Shown: in pieces, positions 1 to 6,040 of the stretch
How positions within the stretch are numbered: the stretch's first letter is position 1
Layout: each line of letters opens with the position of its first letter
NCBI GenBank assembly: GCA_025352845.1
Contig: JANXSC010000586.1
Coordinates: 1 to 12,584 of the forward strand
Length of the DNA stretch: 12,584 bases
Direction: 5' to 3'
From: Opitutaceae bacterium
GTDB taxonomy: Bacteria > Verrucomicrobiota > Verrucomicrobiia > Opitutales > Opitutaceae
Notes under the pieces: generated by a model
Told to the model about the DNA's origin: nothing
Databases searched by the model: none
The model's input: the letters and a program-made list of their open reading frames with translations, nothing else
Translations under genes and position numbers: made by a program

Positions 1-6
1 GTGCCG

Positions 7-47
7 CTCACGTTCGGTGAGAGCCCGAGGAAACGTTGCGTCGGGCT
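7..47 (-). terminator. Tandem hairpins downstream of ilvD, weak terminator candidate
   Basis: Just past the ilvD stop there are two adjacent inverted repeats. One has a 7-bp stem (22-28 with 41-47, AGCCCGA/TCGGGCT) and a 12-nt loop. The other has a 5-bp stem (7-11 with 17-21, CTCAC/GTGAG) and a 5-nt loop. Neither is followed by a T-run on the minus strand, so this is not a canonical intrinsic terminator. The structure may only stabilise the transcript 3' end. Confidence 0.25.
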
Positions 48-60
48 GTTTCACTGCGGC

Positions 61-1764
61 TCACCCAAGATTCTTATCCGTCACCGCACCCTCCGACGCG
101 CTCGTGACCGTGTGCGCATACTTGGCGAGGACGCCGTGAGTCTCCTTCGATTTCCTCGGCTTCCAGGCTTTGAGACGCTTTTTCAGTTCACCCGCGGGGA
201 TCGCGAGGGTGAGTTCGTTTTTCACGGCATCGATCACGATGGGGTCGCCGTTCTTGATCACGCCGATGGGGCCGCCCTTCGCGGCTTCGGGCGTGATGTG
301 GCCGACGACAAAGCCGTGGCTGCCGCCGCTGAAGCGGCCGTCGGTGATGAGCGCGACGTCTTTGCCGAGGCCGCGGCCCATGATAGCGCTCGTGGGTGAG
401 AGCATCTCGCGCATGCCGGGTCCGCCGACGGGGCCTTCGTTGCGGATGACAACGACGTGGCCAGCCTTCACCTGGCCGGCGAGGATCGCGCCGAGGGCTT
501 TCTCTTCGCCCTCGAAAACGATGGCTTTGCCGGAGAACGTGAGGCCTTCCTTGCCGGAGATTTTCGCGACGGCGCCCTCGGGCGCGAGGTTGCCGTAGAG
601 GATGCGGAGGTGGCTGTCTTTCTTGATCGGATTCGAGAGCGGGCGGACGACGTCCTGATCGGTGGGGTAGGGCTTCACGTCCTTGAGATTTTCCGCGATG
701 GTTTTGCCCGTGACGGTGAGGCAGTCGCCGTGGAGCAGACCGGCGTCGAGCAGCACCTTCATGAGCGGCGGGAGGCCGCCGATACGCGTGAGGTGGACCA
801 TGCCGTATTTGCCGGAGGGCTTGAGGTCGGCGAGCACGGGCACGCGTTTGCCGATCTTGGTGAAGTCGTCGATGGAGAGCTTCACGCCGGCGCTGTGCGC
901 CATCGCGAGGAGGTGGAGCACGGCGTTGGTCGAGCCGCCGAGCGCGATGGTGACGGTGATGGCGTTTTCAAACGCCTTGCGCGTCATGATATCGCGGGGC
1001 TTGAGGTCGGCCTTGAGCAACGCGAGCACGGCGGCGCCGGCGCGGCGGCAATCCTCGCGTTTCTCCTCGCTGATGGCGATCTGCGCGGAGGAATTCGGGA
1101 GCGACATGCCAAGCGCCTCGATGGCGGAGGCCATGGTGTTGGCGGTATACATGCCGCCGCAGGAGCCGGGGCCGGGGACGGAACAGGCTTCGATTTTGGC
1201 GAGGCCGGAGTCGTCAACCTTGCCGGCGGCGTGCTGCCCGATGGCTTCGTAAACGGAGACGATGTCGCACTCCTTCTTTGTATCAGGATGGAAGCCGGGG
1301 AGAATCGTGCCGCCATAGACGAAGACGCCGGGGCGGTTCAGCCGCGCGAGCGCCATGATGCAGCCGGGCATGTTTTTGTCGCAGCCGCCGACGGTCACGA
1401 TGCCGTCGAAGCCCTCGCCGCCGGAAACCGTTTCGATCGAGTCGGCGATCACCTCACGCGAGACGAGCGAGTAGCGCATGCCGGGCGTGCCCATGCTGAT
1501 GCCGTCGGAGACGGTAATGGTGCCGAAGATAATCGCCTTGCCGCCCGCGGCGTTGGCGCCGGCCTCGGCGTGGAGGGCGAGCTTGTCGAGGTGCATGTTG
1601 CACGGCGTGACCATGCTCCACAGCGACGCGATACCAATGATGGGTTTCTTAAAATCGGCCTCGGTAAAACCGACCGGGCGCAACATGGAGCGCGCGCCGG
1701 CGCGGCTGGGGCCGTCGTTGACGACGGAGGAGAACTTGCGGGTGTGATCGGGGGCGGTGCTCAT
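61..1764 (-). CDS. ilvD: Dihydroxy-acid dehydratase (IlvD)
   Basis: Converts 2,3-dihydroxy-isovalerate and 2,3-dihydroxy-3-methylvalerate to the keto acids used for valine, isoleucine and leucine synthesis; a cytosolic Fe-S and Mg enzyme. The 567-residue product matches the usual IlvD length. The three family cysteines that hold the cluster are present: Cys55 (in PCNMHLD), Cys128 (in CDKNMPGC, the first family signature) and Cys202 (in GSCGGMYTANTM). The second signature, TDGRFSGGSHG, lies in the C-terminal third. I chose the ATG giving MSTAPDHTRK. The frame stays open to 1950, but the added residues are C/T-tract low-complexity sequence (see 1765-1838) and do not resemble the family. No Shine-Dalgarno sequence precedes the ATG. 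The gene is transcribed divergently from scpB and has no other ilv gene beside it. The related Edd dehydratase is the alternative, but a lone ilv-type sequence of this length with these motifs fits IlvD far better. Confidence 0.97.
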   Translation of the reverse strand: MSTAPDHTRKFSSVVNDGPSRAGARSMLRPVGFTEADFKKPIIGIASLWSMVTPCNMHLDKLALHAEAGANAAGGKAIIFGTITVSDGISMGTPGMRYSLVSREVIADSIETVSGGEGFDGIVTVGGCDKNMPGCIMALARLNRPGVFVYGGTILPGFHPDTKKECDIVSVYEAIGQHAAGKVDDSGLAKIEACSVPGPGSCGGMYTANTMASAIEALGMSLPNSSAQIAISEEKREDCRRAGAAVLALLKADLKPRDIMTRKAFENAITVTIALGGSTNAVLHLLAMAHSAGVKLSIDDFTKIGKRVPVLADLKPSGKYGMVHLTRIGGLPPLMKVLLDAGLLHGDCLTVTGKTIAENLKDVKPYPTDQDVVRPLSNPIKKDSHLRILYGNLAPEGAVAKISGKEGLTFSGKAIVFEGEEKALGAILAGQVKAGHVVVIRNEGPVGGPGMREMLSPTSAIMGRGLGKDVALITDGRFSGGSHGFVVGHITPEAAKGGPIGVIKNGDPIVIDAVKNELTLAIPAGELKKRLKAWKPRKSKETHGVLAKYAHTVTSASEGAVTDKNLG

Positions 1765-1838
1765 GGAAAAGTGGGAGAGAGTGAAATTGGGAAAGTGGAA
1801 AACGGGGAAACGGTGAACCGAAAAGGAGCGGGAGGGAA
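1765..1838. other. Purine/pyrimidine-skewed tract upstream of ilvD, within the ilvD-scpB divergent gap
   Basis: About 63 of 74 bases on the plus strand are purines, with recurring GGGAAA and GTGGAAA units. Read on the minus strand it is a C/T-rich leader running directly into the ilvD ATG, where a ribosome binding site would be expected. The rest of the 226-bp gap (1839-1990) must hold the promoters of both ilvD and scpB, but I could not pick out convincing -35/-10 pairs on either strand. Confidence 0.5.
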
Positions 1839-1990
1839 CCAGCCGTTGGCGGACGCGGCAAGTGCGTTTGCGTCGGATGACAGCGCAGACAGCCACGCGC
1901 GCTGGCGGCACAGCGTGTGGGTCTAACCGAAGCACAAATTCAGATTGCATGCCGGGAGGCGGACCGCATCACTCGGCGGGACTTTACCGC

Positions 1991-2836
1991 ATGGCATTCA
2001 ATCTCAAAAAAGTGCTGAAGGCGCTCCTGCTCTCGTCGAGTCAGCCGCTCTCGATCAAGGATGTGCAGGCGGCGTTCACTCGATTTCACGAGCAGGCGAT
2101 GGCGTTGCCGTTGCAAACATCTGTCACGGAAATGGCGCCGACGGCGAACGCGGCGACGCCGAGCGAGCCGGGCATGTTGCCGGCGGAAGAAATCGTCGAT
2201 GCGATCGAAGAAGCACCGCAAGATCCCCAGCTGTATGGCGAGGTGCCGTCGCTGATCACGGCGACGCAAGTGCGCGAGGTCATGGACGAGATCGCGGCGG
2301 AATTGCGTGCGAGCGACGACGGCCTGCTCCTGATCGAGGGCAATGCCGGCTACCGGCTCGTGACGCATCCGCGTTTCGCGCGCTGGGTGCGCATCCTCCG
2401 ACAGGAGCCGCCGCCGGTGAAGCTCAGCCAATCCTCAATCGAAACGCTCGCGGTCATCGCCTATCGCCAGCCCGTCACGCGTGGTGAGATCGAGACGATT
2501 CGCGGCGTCTCGGCCGAGGCTGGACTCAACAAGCTGCTGGAGCGCGAGCTCGTTTACATCGTCGGCCGCGCCGATTCGCCCGGCCGCCCGATCCAATACG
2601 GGACGACGGACCATTTTTTGGAGTTCGTGGGCATCAAGTCGCTCGACGAGCTGCCGGCGTCCGACGTGCTCTCGTCACGGCAAATCGACGAATGGCTAAA
2701 GACTTCAACCGCGACGCACACGCCCACGGACACCGACATGGGGCTCTCCGACGAACAGTTGCCGCTGGAGGCCGCGACCATCGCCTCGGCGACGGTCGTC
2801 GACTTGGAAACTCCGCCCGCAGCCGGCGCGAACTGA
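1991..2836 (+). CDS. scpB: Segregation and condensation protein B (ScpB)
   Basis: Winged-helix (kleisin-partner) subunit of the SMC-ScpA-ScpB condensin that compacts and segregates the chromosome. The 281-residue product has the two winged-helix halves of the family. The N-terminal part begins MAFNLKKVLKALL with SQPLS, and resumes near residue 90 through GYRLVTHPRFARWV (about 120-133). The second half, about 145-225, contains the hallmark ETLAVIAYRQPVTRGEIE, IRGVS and GRPIQYGTTDHFLEFVG. About 50 residues rich in Ala, Glu, Pro and Thr (roughly 38-88) are inserted between helices of the first domain, and a Thr/Ala/Pro-rich tail of about 50 residues follows the core. The start was chosen at MAFNLKK because the homologous region begins there; in-frame ATG codons at 1949 and 1862 add sequence without family character. 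No scpA is adjacent. The stop is 1 nt from the pheA ATG, so the two are probably co-transcribed and co-translated. Confidence 0.94.
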   Translation: MAFNLKKVLKALLLSSSQPLSIKDVQAAFTRFHEQAMALPLQTSVTEMAPTANAATPSEPGMLPAEEIVDAIEEAPQDPQLYGEVPSLITATQVREVMDEIAAELRASDDGLLLIEGNAGYRLVTHPRFARWVRILRQEPPPVKLSQSSIETLAVIAYRQPVTRGEIETIRGVSAEAGLNKLLERELVYIVGRADSPGRPIQYGTTDHFLEFVGIKSLDELPASDVLSSRQIDEWLKTSTATHTPTDTDMGLSDEQLPLEAATIASATVVDLETPPAAGAN

Positions 2837-2837
2837 C

Positions 2838-3917
2838 ATGAATCTCGGTCCCATCCGCGAGAAGATCGACGTGCTCGACAGGCAGCTCGTGGAGTTGCTC
2901 AACGAGCGCCTCGCGCTCGCCGCCGAGATCGGCAAGGTGAAGCGCAGCGAGGGCGGGCAAATCTACGTCGCGGAACGCGAGGATGCCGTGCTCCGCAAAG
3001 TCACCGGCCAAAACCAGGGCCCGATCAAGCACGAGGCGTTGCGCGCGATCTACCGCGAGATCATGTCGGCGGCGATCGCGTTGGAGAAGCCGCTCGTGAT
3101 TGCCTACCTCGGGCCGGAGGCGAGCAACACGCACGCGGCGGCGCTGAAAAAATTCGGCGCCAGCGTGAACTATCACGCGATGGCGACGGTGAGCGACATC
3201 TTCACCACGGTGGAAAAAGGCGAGACCGACTACGCCGTGATCCCGATTGAAAACTCCACCGAGGGCTCCGTGCGCGAGGCTCTCGACAGCTTCGTCGAGA
3301 GCGACCTGAAGATTGTCGCGCAGATCTATCTCGAAATTAATCATGCGTTGATCTCGAACTCGCCGCTGGAGGAGATCGAGCGCGTCTACTCCAAGGATCA
3401 GGCGCTCGCGCAGTGCCGGCACTGGCTGCAGCGGCACCTGCCGCACGCGCAGCTCGTCGATGCGCCGAGCACGTCGCGCGCGGTGCAGCTGGCCAAGCAG
3501 GAACCGGGCACGGCGGCGGTGGCGGGCGAGCTGGCCGCGGAGCACTACGGGATGCCGGTCGTCGCGCGCAACATCCAGGACAAGGCGGACAACACCACGC
3601 GTTTCTTCGTCATCGGAAAAAAAGCCTCGGGTCCGGTCGGCGGCGGCAAGGATCTTACGAGCCTGCTCGTCTCGCTCGGCGACGAGGCGGCCTCGCACTC
3701 CGGCGCGCTCTTAAAGATGCTCATGCCCCTCGCGCAGCGCGGCATCAACCTCTCGAAGATCGAATCGCGCCCGAGCAAGAAGCGGCCGTGGGATTATTAT
3801 TTCTTCCTCGATGTGACCGGCCACTACGAAGACGCCGCCACCAAGGATGCGATTGCCGAGCTGCGGAAATTCTGCCCGCTCGTGAAGTGGCTCGGCAGTT
3901 ATCCGGTAGCGAGCTGA
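2838..3917 (+). CDS. pheA: Bifunctional chorismate mutase / prephenate dehydratase (P-protein)
   Basis: Converts chorismate to prephenate and then to phenylpyruvate in phenylalanine synthesis; cytosolic. The 359 residues show the standard three-part P-protein. An AroQ-type all-helical chorismate mutase occupies about 3-85, with Arg7, Arg24, Lys33 and Arg47 in the expected active-site pattern (IREKID, NERLALAAEIGKVK, EREDAVL). The prephenate dehydratase domain is about 86-263, starting AYLGPEASNTHAA, with IPIENSTEGSV (135-145) and the catalytic TRF motif at 254-256 (DNTTRFFVIG). The C-terminal ACT domain, about 275-355, has GALLKML and the phenylalanine-binding ESRP at 309-312, so feedback inhibition by phenylalanine is expected. 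It starts 1 nt after the scpB stop, has no Shine-Dalgarno of its own and probably relies on translational coupling. It converges on the small membrane protein with only 23 bp between the stops and no clear terminator. Confidence 0.97.
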   Translation: MNLGPIREKIDVLDRQLVELLNERLALAAEIGKVKRSEGGQIYVAEREDAVLRKVTGQNQGPIKHEALRAIYREIMSAAIALEKPLVIAYLGPEASNTHAAALKKFGASVNYHAMATVSDIFTTVEKGETDYAVIPIENSTEGSVREALDSFVESDLKIVAQIYLEINHALISNSPLEEIERVYSKDQALAQCRHWLQRHLPHAQLVDAPSTSRAVQLAKQEPGTAAVAGELAAEHYGMPVVARNIQDKADNTTRFFVIGKKASGPVGGGKDLTSLLVSLGDEAASHSGALLKMLMPLAQRGINLSKIESRPSKKRPWDYYFFLDVTGHYEDAATKDAIAELRKFCPLVKWLGSYPVAS

Positions 3918-3940
3918 GGTGCGCGCGGTCACCAGCGCCA

Positions 3941-4294
3941 TCAGCGCGAGCGCAACGTGAAATATAGAGCCGCCACGACCGCCGCGAGCAGCACGACTGC
4001 GGCGGCGAAATAGATAAAACAGCCCTTGCGGACATCGCTCTTAACCGTTTCGGGGCCGGTACCGTAGCGTGCGATAAGATCTTCCTCATCGCCGGAACTT
4101 GTGCCGGTGGAAAGCGAGGCCGCTTCCGACGCTGGCGCGGCCTTGTCATCCGCCGCCCTCGCGGTGGCCGCTGAGGTTGGGGTCGCCTCCGGGCCGGCGC
4201 GCACTTCGGCACCGGCGATCTCGCGGTCGAGCCAGGCGAGTTGCTCCTGCACGAGGGCGCGCTGGCGGCGGAGTTGCTCGAGGCGATCAGACAT
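3941..4294 (-). CDS. Small protein with N-terminal coiled coil and C-terminal membrane anchor, unknown function
   Basis: I do not recognise a named family. The 117-residue product has three parts. Residues 1-30 form a likely heptad-patterned coiled coil (MSDRLEQLRRQRALVQEQL, then AWLDREI). An Ala/Thr/Ser/Glu-rich, probably disordered linker covers about 31-85. A single hydrophobic span lies at about 92-114 (GCFIYFAAAVVLLAAVVAAL and following), with Arg/Ser after it. This is the layout of a tail-anchored membrane protein with a cytoplasmic coiled coil. The ATG at MSDRL was chosen because the upstream extension to 4354 would run through the rpmA terminator and looks non-coding. The leader before the ATG is C/T-rich with no Shine-Dalgarno. 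It lies downstream of the rplU-rpmA terminator on the same strand, so it needs its own promoter or readthrough. Coding is supported by the clean domain layout; function is open. Confidence 0.78.
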   Translation of the reverse strand: MSDRLEQLRRQRALVQEQLAWLDREIAGAEVRAGPEATPTSAATARAADDKAAPASEAASLSTGTSSGDEEDLIARYGTGPETVKSDVRKGCFIYFAAAVVLLAAVVAALYFTLRSR

Positions 4295-4352
4295 CAGGGT
4301 GGGGTGAAAGTGAAGGCGGGGTGGTCGCGTCGGCAAGCTCACGGGCGGGCAC

Positions 4353-4379
4353 AAAAAAGGCCGGTCAGATGGACCGGCC
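4353..4379 (-). terminator. Intrinsic terminator of the rplU-rpmA transcript
   Basis: A perfect 8-bp GC-rich stem (4359-4366 with 4372-4379, GGCCGGTC/GACCGGCC) with a 5-nt loop is followed on the minus strand by six Ts (4358-4353). It begins 28 bases past the rpmA stop. This is the clearest terminator in the window. Confidence 0.92.
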
Positions 4380-4406
4380 GAAATTTTGGGCTGCGTCGAA
4401 ACGCGA

Positions 4407-4652
4407 TTAGGCGGTGACGACCGCGACCATGCGGTGCGGCTTGTCGTATTTCACGTGCCCGTCCTTGAGAGCGAAGAGGGTCCAGTCGCGGCCGACGCCG
4501 ACATTCTTGCCCGGATGGAGCTTGGTGCCACGCTGACGGACAATGATGCCGCCGGCGCGAATCGCCTCACCGCCAAATGCCTTGATGCCGAGCCGCTTTG
4601 AGTGGCTGTCCCGGCCGTTCATTGATGTGCCCTGACCCTTCTTGTGCGCCAT
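4407..4652 (-). CDS. rpmA: 50S ribosomal protein L27
   Basis: Large-subunit ribosomal protein whose N-terminal tail reaches towards the peptidyl transferase centre. The 81-residue product begins MAHKKGQGTS, then MNGRDSHSKRLGIKAFGGE, followed by IRAGGIIVRQRG and KNVGVGRDWTLFAL, all in the order and spacing of L27. The GQGTSMNGRDS form differs from the commoner GGGSTRNGRDS and is one reason for suggesting Verrucomicrobia. There is no cleavable N-terminal extension of the Firmicutes type. It follows rplU after 24 nt and is preceded by a strong Shine-Dalgarno. The downstream GTPase gene obg, common after rpmA elsewhere, is not here: transcription ends at the terminator at 4353-4379. Confidence 0.98.
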   Translation of the reverse strand: MAHKKGQGTSMNGRDSHSKRLGIKAFGGEAIRAGGIIVRQRGTKLHPGKNVGVGRDWTLFALKDGHVKYDKPHRMVAVVTA

Positions 4653-4660
4653 GGTAGTAG

Positions 4661-4668
4661 TCTCCTTT
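4661..4668 (-). promoter_or_regulatory. Shine-Dalgarno of rpmA
   Basis: AAAGGAGA on the minus strand, with 8 nt between its last A and the ATG. One of only two clear ribosome binding sites in the window; it lies in the 24-nt rplU-rpmA gap and gives L27 independent initiation. Confidence 0.85.
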
Positions 4669-4676
4669 AAGGTGGA

Positions 4677-4991
4677 TTAAGCCGTGATCGATTTGATCTT
4701 GATGACCGAAAGCTCCTGGCGGTGGCCGCGTTTGCGCTCCATGCCCTTGCGCTTCTTCTTTTTGAAAACGATGACCTTGTCGCCACGCTTGTTCTCCAAG
4801 ATCGTCACGGAAACGGAAGCGCCCGCGAGGAGTGGCTTGCCGACGCGGAACGACTCGCCTTCACCGGCGGCAAGCACGTCCTTGATTTCCACGATCGAGC
4901 CCTTCTCGGTGCCCGGATAACGGTTAACGGTCAAAATATCACCCTCGGACACAGTGAACTGCTGGCCCTGAGTTTTGATGGTCGCTTTCAT
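4677..4991 (-). CDS. rplU: 50S ribosomal protein L21
   Basis: Large-subunit ribosomal protein that binds 23S rRNA, next to L27 as in most bacteria. The 104-residue length is normal. The N-terminus MKATIKTQGQQFTVSEGDIL corresponds to the usual start with GGKQY replaced by TQGQQF. The basic C-terminal block FKKKKRKGMERKRGHRQ with IKIKSI at the end matches the family signature region. The start is the only sensible ATG and has no Shine-Dalgarno; the leader just before it is T/A-rich (CTTTTATTT). The 140-nt gap after the upstream kinase gene probably contains the promoter. Co-transcribed with rpmA and ended at the terminator at 4353-4379. Confidence 0.97.
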   Translation of the reverse strand: MKATIKTQGQQFTVSEGDILTVNRYPGTEKGSIVEIKDVLAAGEGESFRVGKPLLAGASVSVTILENKRGDKVIVFKKKKRKGMERKRGHRQELSVIKIKSITA

Positions 4992-5035
4992 AAATAAAAG
5001 CGCGGACTAAGCGGTTTTGCCCGAGGCAACGCAAG

Positions 5036-5063
5036 GATTTATTTGAAATGGCCGAAGGATCAA
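5036..5063 (-). promoter_or_regulatory. Weak promoter candidate for rplU-rpmA
   Basis: On the minus strand TTGATC (5063-5058) is followed after 16 nt by TAAATC (5041-5036), inside the only A/T-rich patch of the kinase-rplU gap. The -10 match is poor, so this is a guess supported mainly by position. A small hairpin (5017-5021 with 5025-5029, TTGCC/GGCAA) would sit in the resulting leader. Confidence 0.22.
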
Positions 5064-5131
5064 ACGACGGAAGCACTTGGCTCATTCAAAATCGCATCGG
5101 GGGCACCCGTCTCGTGCCTCAGTTTTTCCAA

Positions 5132-6040
5132 CTATTTCTGCGGTGGATTGGGAAACTCGGCGATGCCGGGATGGGCAGCGTTGGCCGCCGACCACGGCAG
5201 AGACCAGGCGACAGCGTCGCGCCAGCTCAGGCCCTGGTGAAAGCGCGCGTGCAGCACACAGGCGAGCATGACATCGCCCGAACCGGTCGGCGAAACCTGG
5301 CGCACGATCGGCGGCGTGAGGTTCTCCGGATCATGGTGCTCATCGATAAAGCAAACCGGTGCGGCGCCGTCGGTGATGACCCAGCGCCGCGCGCGAAAGC
5401 GATCGCGGACACGACGGAGGAGTTCGCCGGTGGGCGCCTTTTGTTCGCCGGGAGCGACGAGCGAATTGAGTTCGGTGCGATTGATGCGGACGAGTGCGGC
5501 GGTCTCGTTGATCAACCACTCGAGGGCCGGACCGTAGGTGTCGACGACGAGCGAGCCGCGCTCCGGCCAGCGATGGAGCGCAGCGCGGAGCACATTGAAA
5601 TCCGCCGCGCTCCAGCCTGGAATACTGCCGCAAATCGCGAGCACGCCCGCCGGCCGCGTGTTGATAAATTCGGCGCAAGCCCGGATCGCGACGGCGTCGG
5701 GCGGAGTGTCCACACCGAGGAATGTCGTCTCAAGGTGTCCGCTGCGCACGACCGTGCCACTGCGCGTGGTTCGCGCGGTCGGAAAAATCTGGAGCGAAAA
5801 ATTCTTGGCCTGCAGCCACGCCTCGCATTCGGTCCCGGGAGCCCCGCCCGCGAAGCAGAGCGCGGTGTTGGGCGCGCCGAGGCGGTTGAGCATCTTCGAG
5901 ACGTTGATGCCCTTGCCGCCGACTTGAAACGTTTCCGCGGTGGCGCGCTGCGTCGCGCCGGGCGACCAGCGTTCGAATTCCAGAGTGCGCTCGGCAAGCA
6001 GATTGCCGGTAAGCGTGAAGAGGTGCGGGGGCGGGTTCAT
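5132..6040 (-). CDS. PfkB-family sugar kinase, 1-phosphofructokinase/LacC-like subgroup
   Basis: ATP-dependent ribokinase-fold kinase, cytosolic, 302 residues (family 300-315). The first PfkB signature is clear at 40-56 (VGGKGINVSKMLNRLG), in the form typical of FruK and LacC. Other family landmarks are CGSIPGW (137-143), VVDTYGPAL (165-173), NRTE (187-190, equivalent to NxxE for Mg-ATP) and VITDGAAPV (221-229). The second signature region is SPTGSGDVMLAC (250-261) with catalytic Asp256. Two points depart from the 1-phosphofructokinase pattern: the N-terminal NPALDRT-type substrate motif reads NLLAERT (13-19), and GAGDS reads GSGDV. The substrate is therefore uncertain; fructose-1-phosphate, tagatose-6-phosphate or an unphosphorylated sugar are all possible. 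Its ATG overlaps the stop of the upstream transporter as ATGA, with a Shine-Dalgarno inside the transporter gene. It ends 140 nt before rplU. Confidence 0.9.
   Translation of the reverse strand: MNPPPHLFTLTGNLLAERTLEFERWSPGATQRATAETFQVGGKGINVSKMLNRLGAPNTALCFAGGAPGTECEAWLQAKNFSLQIFPTARTTRSGTVVRSGHLETTFLGVDTPPDAVAIRACAEFINTRPAGVLAICGSIPGWSAADFNVLRAALHRWPERGSLVVDTYGPALEWLINETAALVRINRTELNSLVAPGEQKAPTGELLRRVRDRFRARRWVITDGAAPVCFIDEHHDPENLTPPIVRQVSPTGSGDVMLACVLHARFHQGLSWRDAVAWSLPWSAANAAHPGIAEFPNPPQK

Noticed and set aside
457..1926. 489-codon open frame on the plus strand opposite ilvD
   Set aside because: Long antisense frame caused by high GC in the third codon position; its translation is Ala/Gly/Arg/His-rich with no family features, while the minus strand is an unmistakable IlvD.
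1765..1950. 62-residue N-terminal extension of IlvD
   Set aside because: The added residues are encoded by the C/T-rich tract (FSVHRFPVFHFPNF type) and do not belong to the family; the ATG at 1764 gives the normal length.
2634..3698. 354-codon minus-strand frame across scpB and pheA
   Set aside because: Antisense to two well-supported genes, Arg/His/Asp-rich and without recognisable domains.
5102..5118. Hairpin GGCAC/GTGCC after the kinase gene as a terminator
   Set aside because: Only 5 bp with a 7-nt loop and no T-run on the minus strand; not enough to call.
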